A DNA stretch of 7,845 nucleotides from Pseudomonadota bacterium (GCA_023392135.1 JAEVZQ010000510.1:1-7845), one strand, 5' to 3'; counted from the first letter of the stretch, positions 1 through 6,548 are shown. Numbers and translations: made by a program. Notes: a model not told the origin generated them from the sequence alone.

Positions 1-760
1 CGGAGACAGGGGTCAGGTTTCCCGTGTACCCATTGGTAGCCACCACGACGTTGCGAGCCCGGATGTCCCCGCGGGCGGTCCTCAGCCGGAAGCCGCTTGC
101 CTCCCTTTCGATGCTCCGCACCGGGCACCGCGCAAACACGTCTCCGCCCGCCTCCCGAACAAGGCGAAGAAGCGCTTGATGATAGCGTCCCGGGTCGATC
201 GAGGCGTGCTGCGGATAGACGACGCCGCCGAAGTAGGCATCCGTGCCAAGCTGAGAGTGCTGCTCCGCGCGCGGAACGACATCGGCCTCCACCTCCAACC
301 CCCTGGGCTGATTGCGAACGCGGTGCGCCATTGCTTCGAACTGGGCCTTGTTGTGAGCCGCGTGGAAGCGTCCGACGACCGCGAAGTCGCATTCCAATCC
401 TTCAGCGCGCACGAACTCGCCAAGCCATGCCAGCGAGTTCTGGCCTTCCTTGATGATGTCGAACGCGCGCTCCGGCCCGTGCTTTTTGGAAAGCTTGTCG
501 TAGCCGGGTTTGACGCTCGTCGAGATCTGGCCGCCGTTTCGCGTGCTGCAGCCCCAGCCGGCGTCCTCGGCATCGAGCACAATCGTGCGGCGTCCCCCGC
601 GGGCTGTCTGGAAAGCGGCATGGAGGCCCGTATAGCCCGAGCCGATGACGGCGACGTCCGCAACCGCCGGTGGCGCCGCAGTCGCAAGCTCCTCCTGGCG
701 CGGGACATGATCCCACCAGAATGGCTCGAATTTGCAGTCGGCGAAAACGCTGTCGCTCAC
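1..760 (-). CDS. FAD-dependent oxidoreductase, DadA/PuuB-like (3' end outside window)
   Basis: This is the N-terminal 253 residues of a flavoprotein of the DAO/DadA superfamily, which usually has about 430 residues, so roughly 40% lies beyond the left edge. The family oxidises amines or amino acids (for example gamma-glutamylputrescine, D-amino acids, sarcosine-like substrates) to imines using FAD. Seen directly: a Rossmann dinucleotide-binding loop GSGYTG (residues 40-45) after a hydrophobic strand, an acidic end of the second strand (VLDAE, 61-65), and the RNGGQ motif (74-78) typical of PuuB/DadA-like members. Near the window edge the strand VVVATNGYTG is the second FAD-contacting element. 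The GTG start at 760 has GGAG eight bases upstream, and an in-frame TGA lies about 40 bases further up with no ATG between. Substrate cannot be assigned; gamma-glutamylputrescine oxidase is only the closest-looking subgroup. The reading frame is uninterrupted. Confidence 0.9.
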   Translation of the reverse strand, partial: MSDSVFADCKFEPFWWDHVPRQEELATAAPPAVADVAVIGSGYTGLHAAFQTARGGRRTIVLDAEDAGWGCSTRNGGQISTSVKPGYDKLSKKHGPERAFDIIKEGQNSLAWLGEFVRAEGLECDFAVVGRFHAAHNKAQFEAMAHRVRNQPRGLEVEADVVPRAEQHSQLGTDAYFGGVVYPQHASIDPGRYHQALLRLVREAGGDVFARCPVRSIEREASGFRLRTARGDIRARNVVVATNGYTGNLTPVS

Positions 761-925
761 CCGAGGTGCTCCGATCAGAATGCTCTTCCTTCGCCGGCGC
801 GCTCACGCGCCGCTCGAGCGTCCAGAGTCGCCAATATCGTGGCTATCGTAAATCCGCGAATTTGGATCATCCAGCCAAAAACAACCGCTTATGTGAGCTG
901 GCAGGCTTGACGGCTCAACGCGCTA

Positions 926-943
926 CTGCACAGGTCTGTGCAG
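926..943. promoter_or_regulatory. 18-bp perfect palindrome, candidate operator
   Basis: CTGCACAG and CTGTGCAG are exact reverse complements separated by GT. The site is 166 bases upstream of the oxidoreductase GTG and 78 bases before the ATG at 1021. An 8+2+8 symmetry is the usual form of a site for a dimeric regulator, but as RNA it would also fold, though with an unfavourably tight two-base loop. That makes a DNA operator the better reading. The regulator is unknown. Confidence 0.4.
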
Positions 944-948
944 ATGGG

Positions 949-985
949 CCGCATCGCTGCGGGATCGGCATTCTGCAAAATGCCG
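949..985. repeat. Two adjacent inverted repeats (hairpins)
   Basis: Immediately after the 18-bp palindrome come CCGCA-TCGC-TGCGG (949-962) and CGGCATT-CTGCAA-AATGCCG (966-985). The second is a perfect 7-bp stem, extendable by one G-T and one A-T pair. Neither is followed by a T-run on either strand, so a classical intrinsic terminator is not supported. They may belong to a structured leader or to operator DNA. Confidence 0.4.
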
Positions 986-1020
986 GTGAAAGAAAGCGGC
1001 CAAGCGGCAGGAGCAGATCT

Positions 1021-1227
1021 ATGGAAGTACCTTTCAAAACCCTCTTCACACCGATCAGGCTGCAGGGATGCGAGATTGCGACCGGGCAAGGTGTGTCGCT
1101 CGACGGCGTGTTGGGATCGCAAGGGCCAAGCTTGCGACCCCGAGCCATCGCCGGAATAAAAAGAAGGCCAGTTGCTTTCTCGCGCAGGCCGCCATGGGCT
1201 CCGTCATCGAGCTTGGAGAGCGTTTGA
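1021..1227 (+). pseudogene. Possible N-terminal remnant of an Old Yellow Enzyme-family gene
   Basis: An ATG at 1021 is preceded by GGAG seven bases upstream. The first 19 codons read MEVPFKTLFTPIRLQGCEI, which resembles the beginning of NADH:flavin oxidoreductases of the OYE/trimethylamine-dehydrogenase type (pattern LFTPI-x-L-G-x-x-E-L-x-N-R-I). After residue 19 the frame no longer looks like the family: the expected NRI and the following barrel strand are missing. The frame continues as Arg/Pro/Ser-rich sequence to a TGA at 1225-1227. No continuation was found in the other plus frames. The simplest reading is a gene start left after a deletion. Chance similarity over under 20 residues is a real alternative, hence the low confidence. 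Confidence 0.3.
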
Positions 1228-1312
1228 GACTCGTCGGGTCCTTATTCTGGCTGCCGGTAGGCAGGCAAGGTGCAGTAGTCTACTTCTTAGCCACCGGCCA
1301 GCTTTGACCATC

Positions 1313-1338
1313 GGAACGCACCCATTCCGCACCGCGTT
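1313..1338 (+). promoter_or_regulatory. Candidate EcfG-type (general stress sigma factor) promoter
   Basis: GGAAC at 1313-1317 and CGTT at 1335-1338 are separated by 17 bases. This matches the -35/-10 consensus known for alphaproteobacterial EcfG/RpoE2/SigT sigma factors. It points at the kinase at 1444 and predicts a leader of about 100 bases. No second full match with a 16 or 17 base spacer was seen elsewhere in the window on either strand by eye. It is a nine-base match, so the call remains a prediction. Confidence 0.5.
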
Positions 1339-1443
1339 GGCTCACAAGCGCATGTGGTGTGGAGCGCTCAGCATGGCAAAACGTAGGCACGAACGTCCGG
1401 GCTTCACCGCCTAGACCAGTTGCTCCCGGGAGGAGAAGTTCGC

Positions 1444-2688
1444 ATGCCGGTACGCAAGCAGAGTCGGAACCGGGAAGGGCAGGCCGATTCCGAACGCAGA
1501 CTCCGCGATGTTCAGGATCTGGGCGGCGCGTTCGTGGAGGCAGTCGAGGCAACCCGCATGCCGATGCTGGTGACCGATCCCCAAGTCGTCGATAATCCAA
1601 TCATCTATGCCAATGAAGCTTTTCTCGACCTGTGCGGCTACGAGCGGGAGGAGGTCCTGGGCCAAAACTACTTCTTCCTGGCCAGCCCGGACAGCCCTCA
1701 CGAGGCGAAGGAGCGGCTCCTGGCTGCCATGGCGGCGAGGGAGAACTTCAGCGAGCGTGTCCTGTTTCATACTAAGGACGGCCGCGAGATCTGGGTCGCT
1801 GCTTTCATCTGCCCCATGGTCGAGAATGACCGGATCGTGCGCCACTTCGCCTCCTTCCTGGACGTCACCGAGACCGTGAACCGAGACCAGGAGTTGCGTG
1901 AGGCTAACGAACTGCTGGACCGACGCATCGGTGTCAGCATGAGAAAATTGCACGAGGCGAACAACAGGCTGGAGGCGGAGGTAACGCGACGGCGGCGCAC
2001 CGAGGCCATATTGCGTGATGCGCTCGCCGAGGTGGAGCAGGATCTGCGTTTTCGCGATTTTCTCCTGCGCGAGGTGAATCATCGCACAAAAAACGCGCTG
2101 CAGATCGCCGTTTCGTTGCTGGCCAAGAAGGCCCGTCAGGCTGACAACGAGGCGACCCGCAACACGCTCGAAAGCGCGATGGGGCGGTTGCAGCGAATCG
2201 GCGAGATCTACGGGCAGCTAGCGTACCAGACCGATGCTCCAGACCGGATCGACTTCGCCGATTACCTGCATCGCATTTGCCAATCGATGGTCGAGAGCAT
2301 GAGGCTGCACGGTCAGGTGCATGTCGATGTCGACGTGGAGGACGATGCAGTCTGGGGCTCGGATCTCGTGGTCCCGCTTGGACTCATAGTCGGCGAGGCC
2401 CTCACCAACCCGCAGCAGCACGCCTTTCCGGAGGAGCGCCGCGGGCGGGTGCTGGTCCATTTGCGACCTGCCGACGACGACTTGATGCAGCTGTGTATCG
2501 AGGACAATGGAATCGGCCTGTCGCCGCAGCGTCGGAGCGACTCGCTCGGATTGCGGCTGATCGAGGTGCTCGCCCAGCAGATCAATGGGCAAGTCAGTCT
2601 CGATCCGCGGTCGGGAGGAGGCACCGTGCTGCGAGTCACCTTCCCCGATCCAGAAAAGCCGCGTTCTGGAGGCAGCACAGCGACCTGA
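1444..2688 (+). CDS. LOV-like PAS sensor histidine kinase, HisKA_2 family (soluble)
   Basis: A 414-residue cytoplasmic sensor kinase that should autophosphorylate on His and pass phosphate to a receiver. Order of domains: a PAS domain of LOV type (about 30-145; NPIIYANEAF, then GQNYFFLAS at 73-81, then KDGREIWV and HFASFLDVTE); a long charged, probably coiled-coil linker (146-205); a HisKA_2 dimerisation helix with His213 in LREVNHRTKN; and a HATPase domain with N-box GEALTNPQQHAF (Asn322), G1 box EDNGIGL (353-359) and a final GGGT (391-394). No membrane segment is seen. The LOV photo-adduct cysteine of the GxNCRFLQ motif is Tyr76 here, so flavin photochemistry of the usual kind is not expected. 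The N-box carries Pro and Gln where the family usually has Ala-Leu-Lys. ATG 1444 was chosen because AGGAG sits eight bases upstream; a TTG at 1420 lies before that Shine-Dalgarno. Confidence 0.9.
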   Translation: MPVRKQSRNREGQADSERRLRDVQDLGGAFVEAVEATRMPMLVTDPQVVDNPIIYANEAFLDLCGYEREEVLGQNYFFLASPDSPHEAKERLLAAMAARENFSERVLFHTKDGREIWVAAFICPMVENDRIVRHFASFLDVTETVNRDQELREANELLDRRIGVSMRKLHEANNRLEAEVTRRRRTEAILRDALAEVEQDLRFRDFLLREVNHRTKNALQIAVSLLAKKARQADNEATRNTLESAMGRLQRIGEIYGQLAYQTDAPDRIDFADYLHRICQSMVESMRLHGQVHVDVDVEDDAVWGSDLVVPLGLIVGEALTNPQQHAFPEERRGRVLVHLRPADDDLMQLCIEDNGIGLSPQRRSDSLGLRLIEVLAQQINGQVSLDPRSGGGTVLRVTFPDPEKPRSGGSTAT

Positions 2689-2710
2689 GGTGGTATTCGT
2701 CGCAGCCGTT

Positions 2711-2743
2711 GCATGCATTCTGCCCGTAACGGGCCGTGCATGC
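2711..2743. terminator. Hairpin between convergent kinase genes
   Basis: GCATGCA (2711-2717) pairs with TGCATGC (2737-2743), and inside it GCCCG (2722-2726) pairs with CGGGC (2730-2734) around a TAA loop, with a small internal loop between the two stems. It lies 22 bases after the stop of the plus-strand kinase and 80 bases beyond the stop of the minus-strand kinase. The near symmetry suggests it could act in both directions. No T-run follows on either strand, so it is not a textbook intrinsic terminator. A second small inverted repeat, ATGGC-GCA-GCCAT, is at 2785-2797. Confidence 0.4.
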
Positions 2744-2823
2744 GCAGGCTCCTGAGACCCGAGTCGGCGGGCAACTCCATTCAGATGGCGCAGCCATGAC
2801 GCTTTACATCCCCGGAAACGGCA

Positions 2824-3870
2824 TCATCGTTTCGGTGACGGGACGACCAGTCGCCACTTGGTACCTGGGCGGGCGTCCGACGGACGAACGGCTTGATGGG
2901 TGAGTGCCCCCCGCATCAGACGAGTAAGCTCGGTCACGGTCTCGAGGCCAAAACCATCAACTGCTAATGAGGGGCTGAGCCCGATGCCATCGTCCTCGAC
3001 CTCGAGGACATATTGGTTCGGGCTTTGCTGGTTGAAAAACCTGACTGAAAGCTCTCCTCCTGCGATGCCGCGAAAAGCATGTTTGAGGGCATTGTTTATG
3101 AGTTCGCTCAAAAAGGCGCCGAGCGCGATCGCAGTCGTGGAGGTCAGCTCTGCGGCATCGGCCTCGACTGTTATCCGCAGCGCATCACGGTTCGGCGCGG
3201 TCGAGCATAGGTCACTGACGAGTGCTTTAATGAAGCTGTCCGAGCTAACAGCCTCGGTGGACCCGGAATGCGATAGCATGCGCTGTATCCTGCCGATAAC
3301 CATCACTTGCGAGCCAGCAGCCTTAAGTATCTGGCGCGATTTCTCGTCGTTGGCATTCGCCGCCCGCAACCGCAGAAAGGAAGCGACGAGTTGCAGGCTG
3401 TTGCCGACGCGATGGGTTATCTCTCGCGACAGTCTGTTACTGATGTCGATCTGAATTTGAAGTTCTTGCGCCAATTCACGGATGTACCACACGAAGGCGG
3501 CCGCTAGCCAAGCCGTGGCTACGGCGGAAGCACGGTTCAGCCAGTTCTCCCAGGCCGCGACGTTATCAGGGATTGTTACCCAATATCCGGCAATGATCAG
3601 TGCCGAGGCGAGTGCGGCAAGAACGAACGACGATTTCGGCCAGGGAAACCAGAAGCCTACAAGTACGATCGCGACATAGAAAATATCGACTGAGACGATC
3701 CGCGGCGTCGTTGCATCGAATAACAGTGCACCGGCCGCAATTAGAAAGACAGCTGCGAAGGCGGCAAGCGTCCGCCAGGTGATATCGCCGCTGAACGGGC
3801 CGAGCGAGGAACGAAGCGCCTGCTTTCCGGGGTCTCTGAAGCTGCCGGGGCTTGCAATTTCTGGGTGCAA
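2824..3870 (-). CDS. Membrane-bound HisKA_2 sensor histidine kinase
   Basis: A sensor kinase of 348 residues with the start chosen here. A short N-tail is followed by four hydrophobic segments (about 33-51, 60-78, 81-100, 115-130) that anchor it in the inner membrane with very short loops. No periplasmic sensor domain is seen, so sensing is probably within or near the membrane. After a helical linker comes the HisKA_2 phosphoacceptor (His153 in EITHRVGNSLQLVASF), then a HATPase domain with a complete N-box ELINNALKHAF (Asn260), G1 box EDDGIGL (292-298), a GFGL element (307-310) and a GTKW end. The frame is open up to a TTG at 3972, but there is no ATG before the catalytic domain. TTG 3870 was preferred because GGAAGG lies seven bases upstream and a promoter-like element overlaps the codons before it (TTG, ATA, TCA-rich, unlike the rest). 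TTG 3972 or 3885 remain possible. The stimulus is unknown. Confidence 0.85.
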   Translation of the reverse strand: MHPEIASPGSFRDPGKQALRSSLGPFSGDITWRTLAAFAAVFLIAAGALLFDATTPRIVSVDIFYVAIVLVGFWFPWPKSSFVLAALASALIIAGYWVTIPDNVAAWENWLNRASAVATAWLAAAFVWYIRELAQELQIQIDISNRLSREITHRVGNSLQLVASFLRLRAANANDEKSRQILKAAGSQVMVIGRIQRMLSHSGSTEAVSSDSFIKALVSDLCSTAPNRDALRITVEADAAELTSTTAIALGAFLSELINNALKHAFRGIAGGELSVRFFNQQSPNQYVLEVEDDGIGLSPSLAVDGFGLETVTELTRLMRGALTHQAVRPSDARPGTKWRLVVPSPKR

Positions 3871-3908
3871 AACGACGCCTTCCAAGTCAGCCCCCGAGTT
3901 GTTGAACA

Positions 3909-3936
3909 ATGATATACTGCGCAAGAATGAATGCAA
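3909..3936 (-). promoter_or_regulatory. Candidate sigma-70-type promoter for the membrane kinase
   Basis: On the minus strand, TTGCAT (3936-3931) and TATCAT (3914-3909) are separated by 16 bases. The -10 box matches five of six consensus bases; the -35 box matches about three. Transcription would begin near 3902, about 30 bases before the proposed TTG start. The remaining gap 3937-4121, up to the response-regulator stop, shows no gene and no T-tailed terminator. Confidence 0.4.
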
Positions 3937-4121
3937 CTGCGCATTAGACCAAAGGAGGACGCGTCTGGGCAAGGCCGCGCCGGACTGCCCGGCGGGCTCC
4001 AGCGCGGAAATGGCGTTTCACCTGGCCAAGGGCACAATCTGCCCCGCGCGGCCGAAATTCATCTCGCAATCTCATAGGAACGTGTCGGTAAGGCTCGGAT
4101 GAAACAGATTGCAGCCTTCGT

Positions 4122-4466
4122 CTATGCTCTGAGATTATTTAAAGCGCGGACAAGCGCGTCAGGTTCGAACGGTTTTGGCAGAAAAGGCGCTGCTTGCATG
4201 CCCTTCGGTAGATGGTTCCGGTCGTATCCCGAGATCAGCAGGTACGGCTTCCCTCTTGTTTTCAGAGCTGCAACAACCGGCTCCACGCAGGCGCCGCGCA
4301 GGTTTGCATCCAGAACCGCAAGGTCGCAGTCCCGACCATCGAGTACTGCGAGTGCTTTGGGGCAGGAGCCCGCGATACCCGCGATGGCGAATCCCGCCTT
4401 CTGCAAGGCTGCTTCCATCTCTAGTGCCAGGACCGGCTCATCCTCGACAATAAGAACGCTGACCAT
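4122..4466 (-). CDS. Single-domain response regulator, FATGUY-like receiver
   Basis: A stand-alone receiver of 114 residues with no output domain, expected to act by phosphotransfer or protein contact. Visible receiver residues: the acidic pocket Glu8-Asp9, phosphoacceptor Asp53 (AVLDANLRG), the switch residue Ser79 in LLISGYD, and the conserved Lys98 in LPKPF. The Ser/Thr-Gly-Tyr element after the fourth strand resembles the FATGUY motif of alphaproteobacterial single-domain regulators such as SdrG, some of which relay phosphate between HWE/HisKA_2 kinases and the stress regulator PhyR. Its ATG overlaps the stop of the preceding kinase by one base (TAATG), so the two are co-transcribed and probably translationally coupled, and the kinase is the most likely partner. 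All catalytic residues are present. Assignment to the FATGUY group rests on one short motif and is less certain than the receiver fold. Confidence 0.92.
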   Translation of the reverse strand: MVSVLIVEDEPVLALEMEAALQKAGFAIAGIAGSCPKALAVLDGRDCDLAVLDANLRGACVEPVVAALKTRGKPYLLISGYDRNHLPKGMQAAPFLPKPFEPDALVRALNNLRA

Positions 4467-6517
4467 TATGGCCCACCGACGCCGACATCTTCATTGGTGT
4501 CAATTTTCGTTGGCGGATCAAGGACCGACTGCGCAGGCGCGGTCATCCGCCAAACGAGACCGCCCGGATCGTGCTGCAGGCTGACGGCAGCGTCAAGCGC
4601 ATGCTCGACCATGCGCACGACGACCGTATGCCCGAATCCCCGCCGCTCCGGGGGCGCCACAGGTGGTCCGTTACGTTCGTGCCAGCAGATTTCAAACTCT
4701 GGCACCTCACCATTGCCGATCAAATTCCAGGTTACTTCCACAATTCCCTGCGCATCCGATAACGCGCCATGCTTACCGGCATTGGTGGCCAACTCGTGCA
4801 GGGCCATGCCAATCGTCTGGGCGGCAGCTGCCGAGAGCCTGAGAGTGGGTCCACTGAGCAGAATACGGGTGCCGACAAGTCCGACGAAATGGGCGAGTTG
4901 TGAACGCACCAGCTCACCCGTGTTCACGCCCCGCCAGTTGCTTCTGACGAGAAGATCCTGACACGCGGCCAAGCCGGACAAGCGGGCGGCGAAGCGCTCA
5001 GCGAACACCTTGGGGTCATTCTCACCGGCGGTTTGGCGAGCGACCGCCTGTACCACCGCGAGCAGATTCTTGGCGCGATGGTTAACTTCGCGCAATAGGA
5101 GCCGGTTCTGCTTTTCAGCCCTTTTTCGGTTGGTGATATCCTCTATCACCGAGATAAAATAATCGACCGCTCCGTCGTTTTTGCGCACGCAGCCGACCGT
5201 CAGATTGCACCAGACGACTGAGCCATCCTTGCGGCGGTAACGCTTCTCCATAGCGTATTGATCGATCTCCCCGGACAGGACACGTCTGAGCAGCGCCAGA
5301 TTCGGCGCGACGTCGTCCGGATGAGTGATGCCCTGAAACGTCTTTGTGGTCAGCTCCTCGGCAGACCATCCGACGATCTGGCATAGTCGATCGTTGACCC
5401 GCAGCATCGCCCCGTCAGGGGCGACGTGAGCGATCCCCACGGCAGCATTCTCGAATGTCGCGCGGAACCGTCGCTCGCTCTCGCGAAGCGCCTCTTCATG
5501 TCTGAAGCGTTCTATGAAATCGGCAGCGTGGCGTGCGTAGAGCTCCAGGCGGCGTAAATCCTGCCCGTCCGGACGGTGCACCGTTCGAAATTGCGTCGAG
5601 AGTACACCAAGGGGCGCACCATCCCGACCAATGAGCGGCGCCGCCAAAACCGCCCTGTATCCGGCAGTACGTGCCACGGAACGAAACGGCGCGTAAAGCG
5701 GATCGACCTCGACATCTTCGATGACGGTTCGCTGCGCCGAATCGAGCGACCTGCCACATGCCGAATGATTGTGCAGCGAGATTCCGCGGAGAAGCTCTCC
5801 GATTTCCGGCGCAAATCCGTCCTGGGCAGCGAGCACCAGCTCTCCGTCGTGGCCGTCCAAGAGCTGAACAAGGCCCATATCGGCGCCGACAAGCTGGAGT
5901 GTGACACTGAGGATCTCCTCCAGGCCCGCGCGCAGACTTTCAATCCGCCAGAGACGTGAGCTAGCCTCATTGAGCCGATCCAGTGATCTCGCCCCACTCT
6001 CCAGGCGAGCCTCAAGCGAGCTGAGCGCCGCGGTGAACTCGCGACGCAACCTGACAATCCTCAGATGCAGCGCAATGCGCGCCAGCAGCTCATGGTCACT
6101 GAGCGGCCAGCGCAGCTCATCGTCTGCAATGGTCCCGATCTCTGCTGTCCTCGGGTCCGAGCACTCCTTGGAAAGTATGATGATCGGTACGTCGCGCAGC
6201 GTTGGATCAGCGCGTATCTCGCTTAGAACTCTTGCGCCATCACGCTCTGCCAAGTTGGCGTCCGCTATTACAAGGTCAGGCGCGGTGGCGCGGGCGGCTT
6301 CCAGCACCGCGTGGGGGTCGAGAACGGTGTTGATTGCATAATGCGAGCTTAAAAGCTGCGCGACGTGGGAAAGCTCGGCGCTGGTACCTGCGAGCAGTAG
6401 GCGTGCGCCGGCCGCGGTGTCAGACTTGCCTTCCGCCCGTGCGAAAGCAATGTGTGCTGGCGAACCATCACAGGACCCCTCGGCTTCGCGATCGATAGAC
6501 ACATTCGTCCGCTGCAT
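4466..6517 (-). CDS. HWE-family hybrid sensor kinase: pseudo-receiver, GAF, PAS, HWE kinase
   Basis: A soluble kinase of 683 residues with this start. Order: a receiver-like domain (about 38-150), a GAF domain (182-336; ends VLSTQFRTVHRPD then AADFIER), a PAS domain (350-468; THPDD, RRKDGSVVW, VIEDIT), and an HWE kinase core. The core has phosphoacceptor His480 (LREVNHRAKN), the diagnostic His574 and Asn579 of the N-box (ALHELATNAGKHG), and the diagnostic Trp612-x-Glu614 (CWHERNG), so it is a true HWE member. The receiver keeps Asp86 (IADANL) but has Ala-Gly-Thr where the acidic pocket should be and Trp where the conserved Lys should precede Pro, so it is probably not phosphorylated. The ATG at 6517 has AAGG seven bases upstream and a promoter close by. 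The frame stays open to a GTG at 6682, but that extension lacks a Shine-Dalgarno and a recognisable domain. It is first gene of an operon with the receiver at 4466-4122. Confidence 0.92.
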   Translation of the reverse strand: MQRTNVSIDREAEGSCDGSPAHIAFARAEGKSDTAAGARLLLAGTSAELSHVAQLLSSHYAINTVLDPHAVLEAARATAPDLVIADANLAERDGARVLSEIRADPTLRDVPIIILSKECSDPRTAEIGTIADDELRWPLSDHELLARIALHLRIVRLRREFTAALSSLEARLESGARSLDRLNEASSRLWRIESLRAGLEEILSVTLQLVGADMGLVQLLDGHDGELVLAAQDGFAPEIGELLRGISLHNHSACGRSLDSAQRTVIEDVEVDPLYAPFRSVARTAGYRAVLAAPLIGRDGAPLGVLSTQFRTVHRPDGQDLRRLELYARHAADFIERFRHEEALRESERRFRATFENAAVGIAHVAPDGAMLRVNDRLCQIVGWSAEELTTKTFQGITHPDDVAPNLALLRRVLSGEIDQYAMEKRYRRKDGSVVWCNLTVGCVRKNDGAVDYFISVIEDITNRKRAEKQNRLLLREVNHRAKNLLAVVQAVARQTAGENDPKVFAERFAARLSGLAACQDLLVRSNWRGVNTGELVRSQLAHFVGLVGTRILLSGPTLRLSAAAAQTIGMALHELATNAGKHGALSDAQGIVEVTWNLIGNGEVPEFEICWHERNGPPVAPPERRGFGHTVVVRMVEHALDAAVSLQHDPGGLVWRMTAPAQSVLDPPTKIDTNEDVGVGGP

Positions 6518-6548
6518 GCGCACACCTTGCCAGTCCGGCAGGTTGCTG

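Larger units (their letters stand above)
761..1443. other. 683-base intergenic region between divergent genes
   Basis: No convincing intact gene lies here; the open frames crossing it are rich in Arg, Ser and Pro and resemble antisense or random frames. It holds a short palindrome TGGATCATCCA (863-873), the inverted-repeat cluster 926-985, a possible gene remnant starting at 1021, an EcfG-like promoter (1313-1338), and a short leader with a 13-codon mini-frame (1373-1414) before the kinase start at 1444. No confident sigma-70 promoter for the oxidoreductase at 760 was found. Confidence 0.6.

Noticed and set aside
402..806. Minus-strand frame of 134 codons with an upstream start
   Set aside because: It is out of frame with the oxidoreductase and made of Arg/Gly/Cys-rich text without motifs.
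176..910. Long plus-strand open frame of 244 codons
   Set aside because: It lies antisense to the FAD oxidoreductase, whose frame carries clear family motifs; the plus frame shows none and is a by-product of GC-rich codon use.
3950..3960. Strong plus-strand Shine-Dalgarno-like AAAGGAGGA
   Set aside because: No ATG, GTG or TTG follows within a usable distance, so it is likely chance within the upstream region of the minus-strand kinase.
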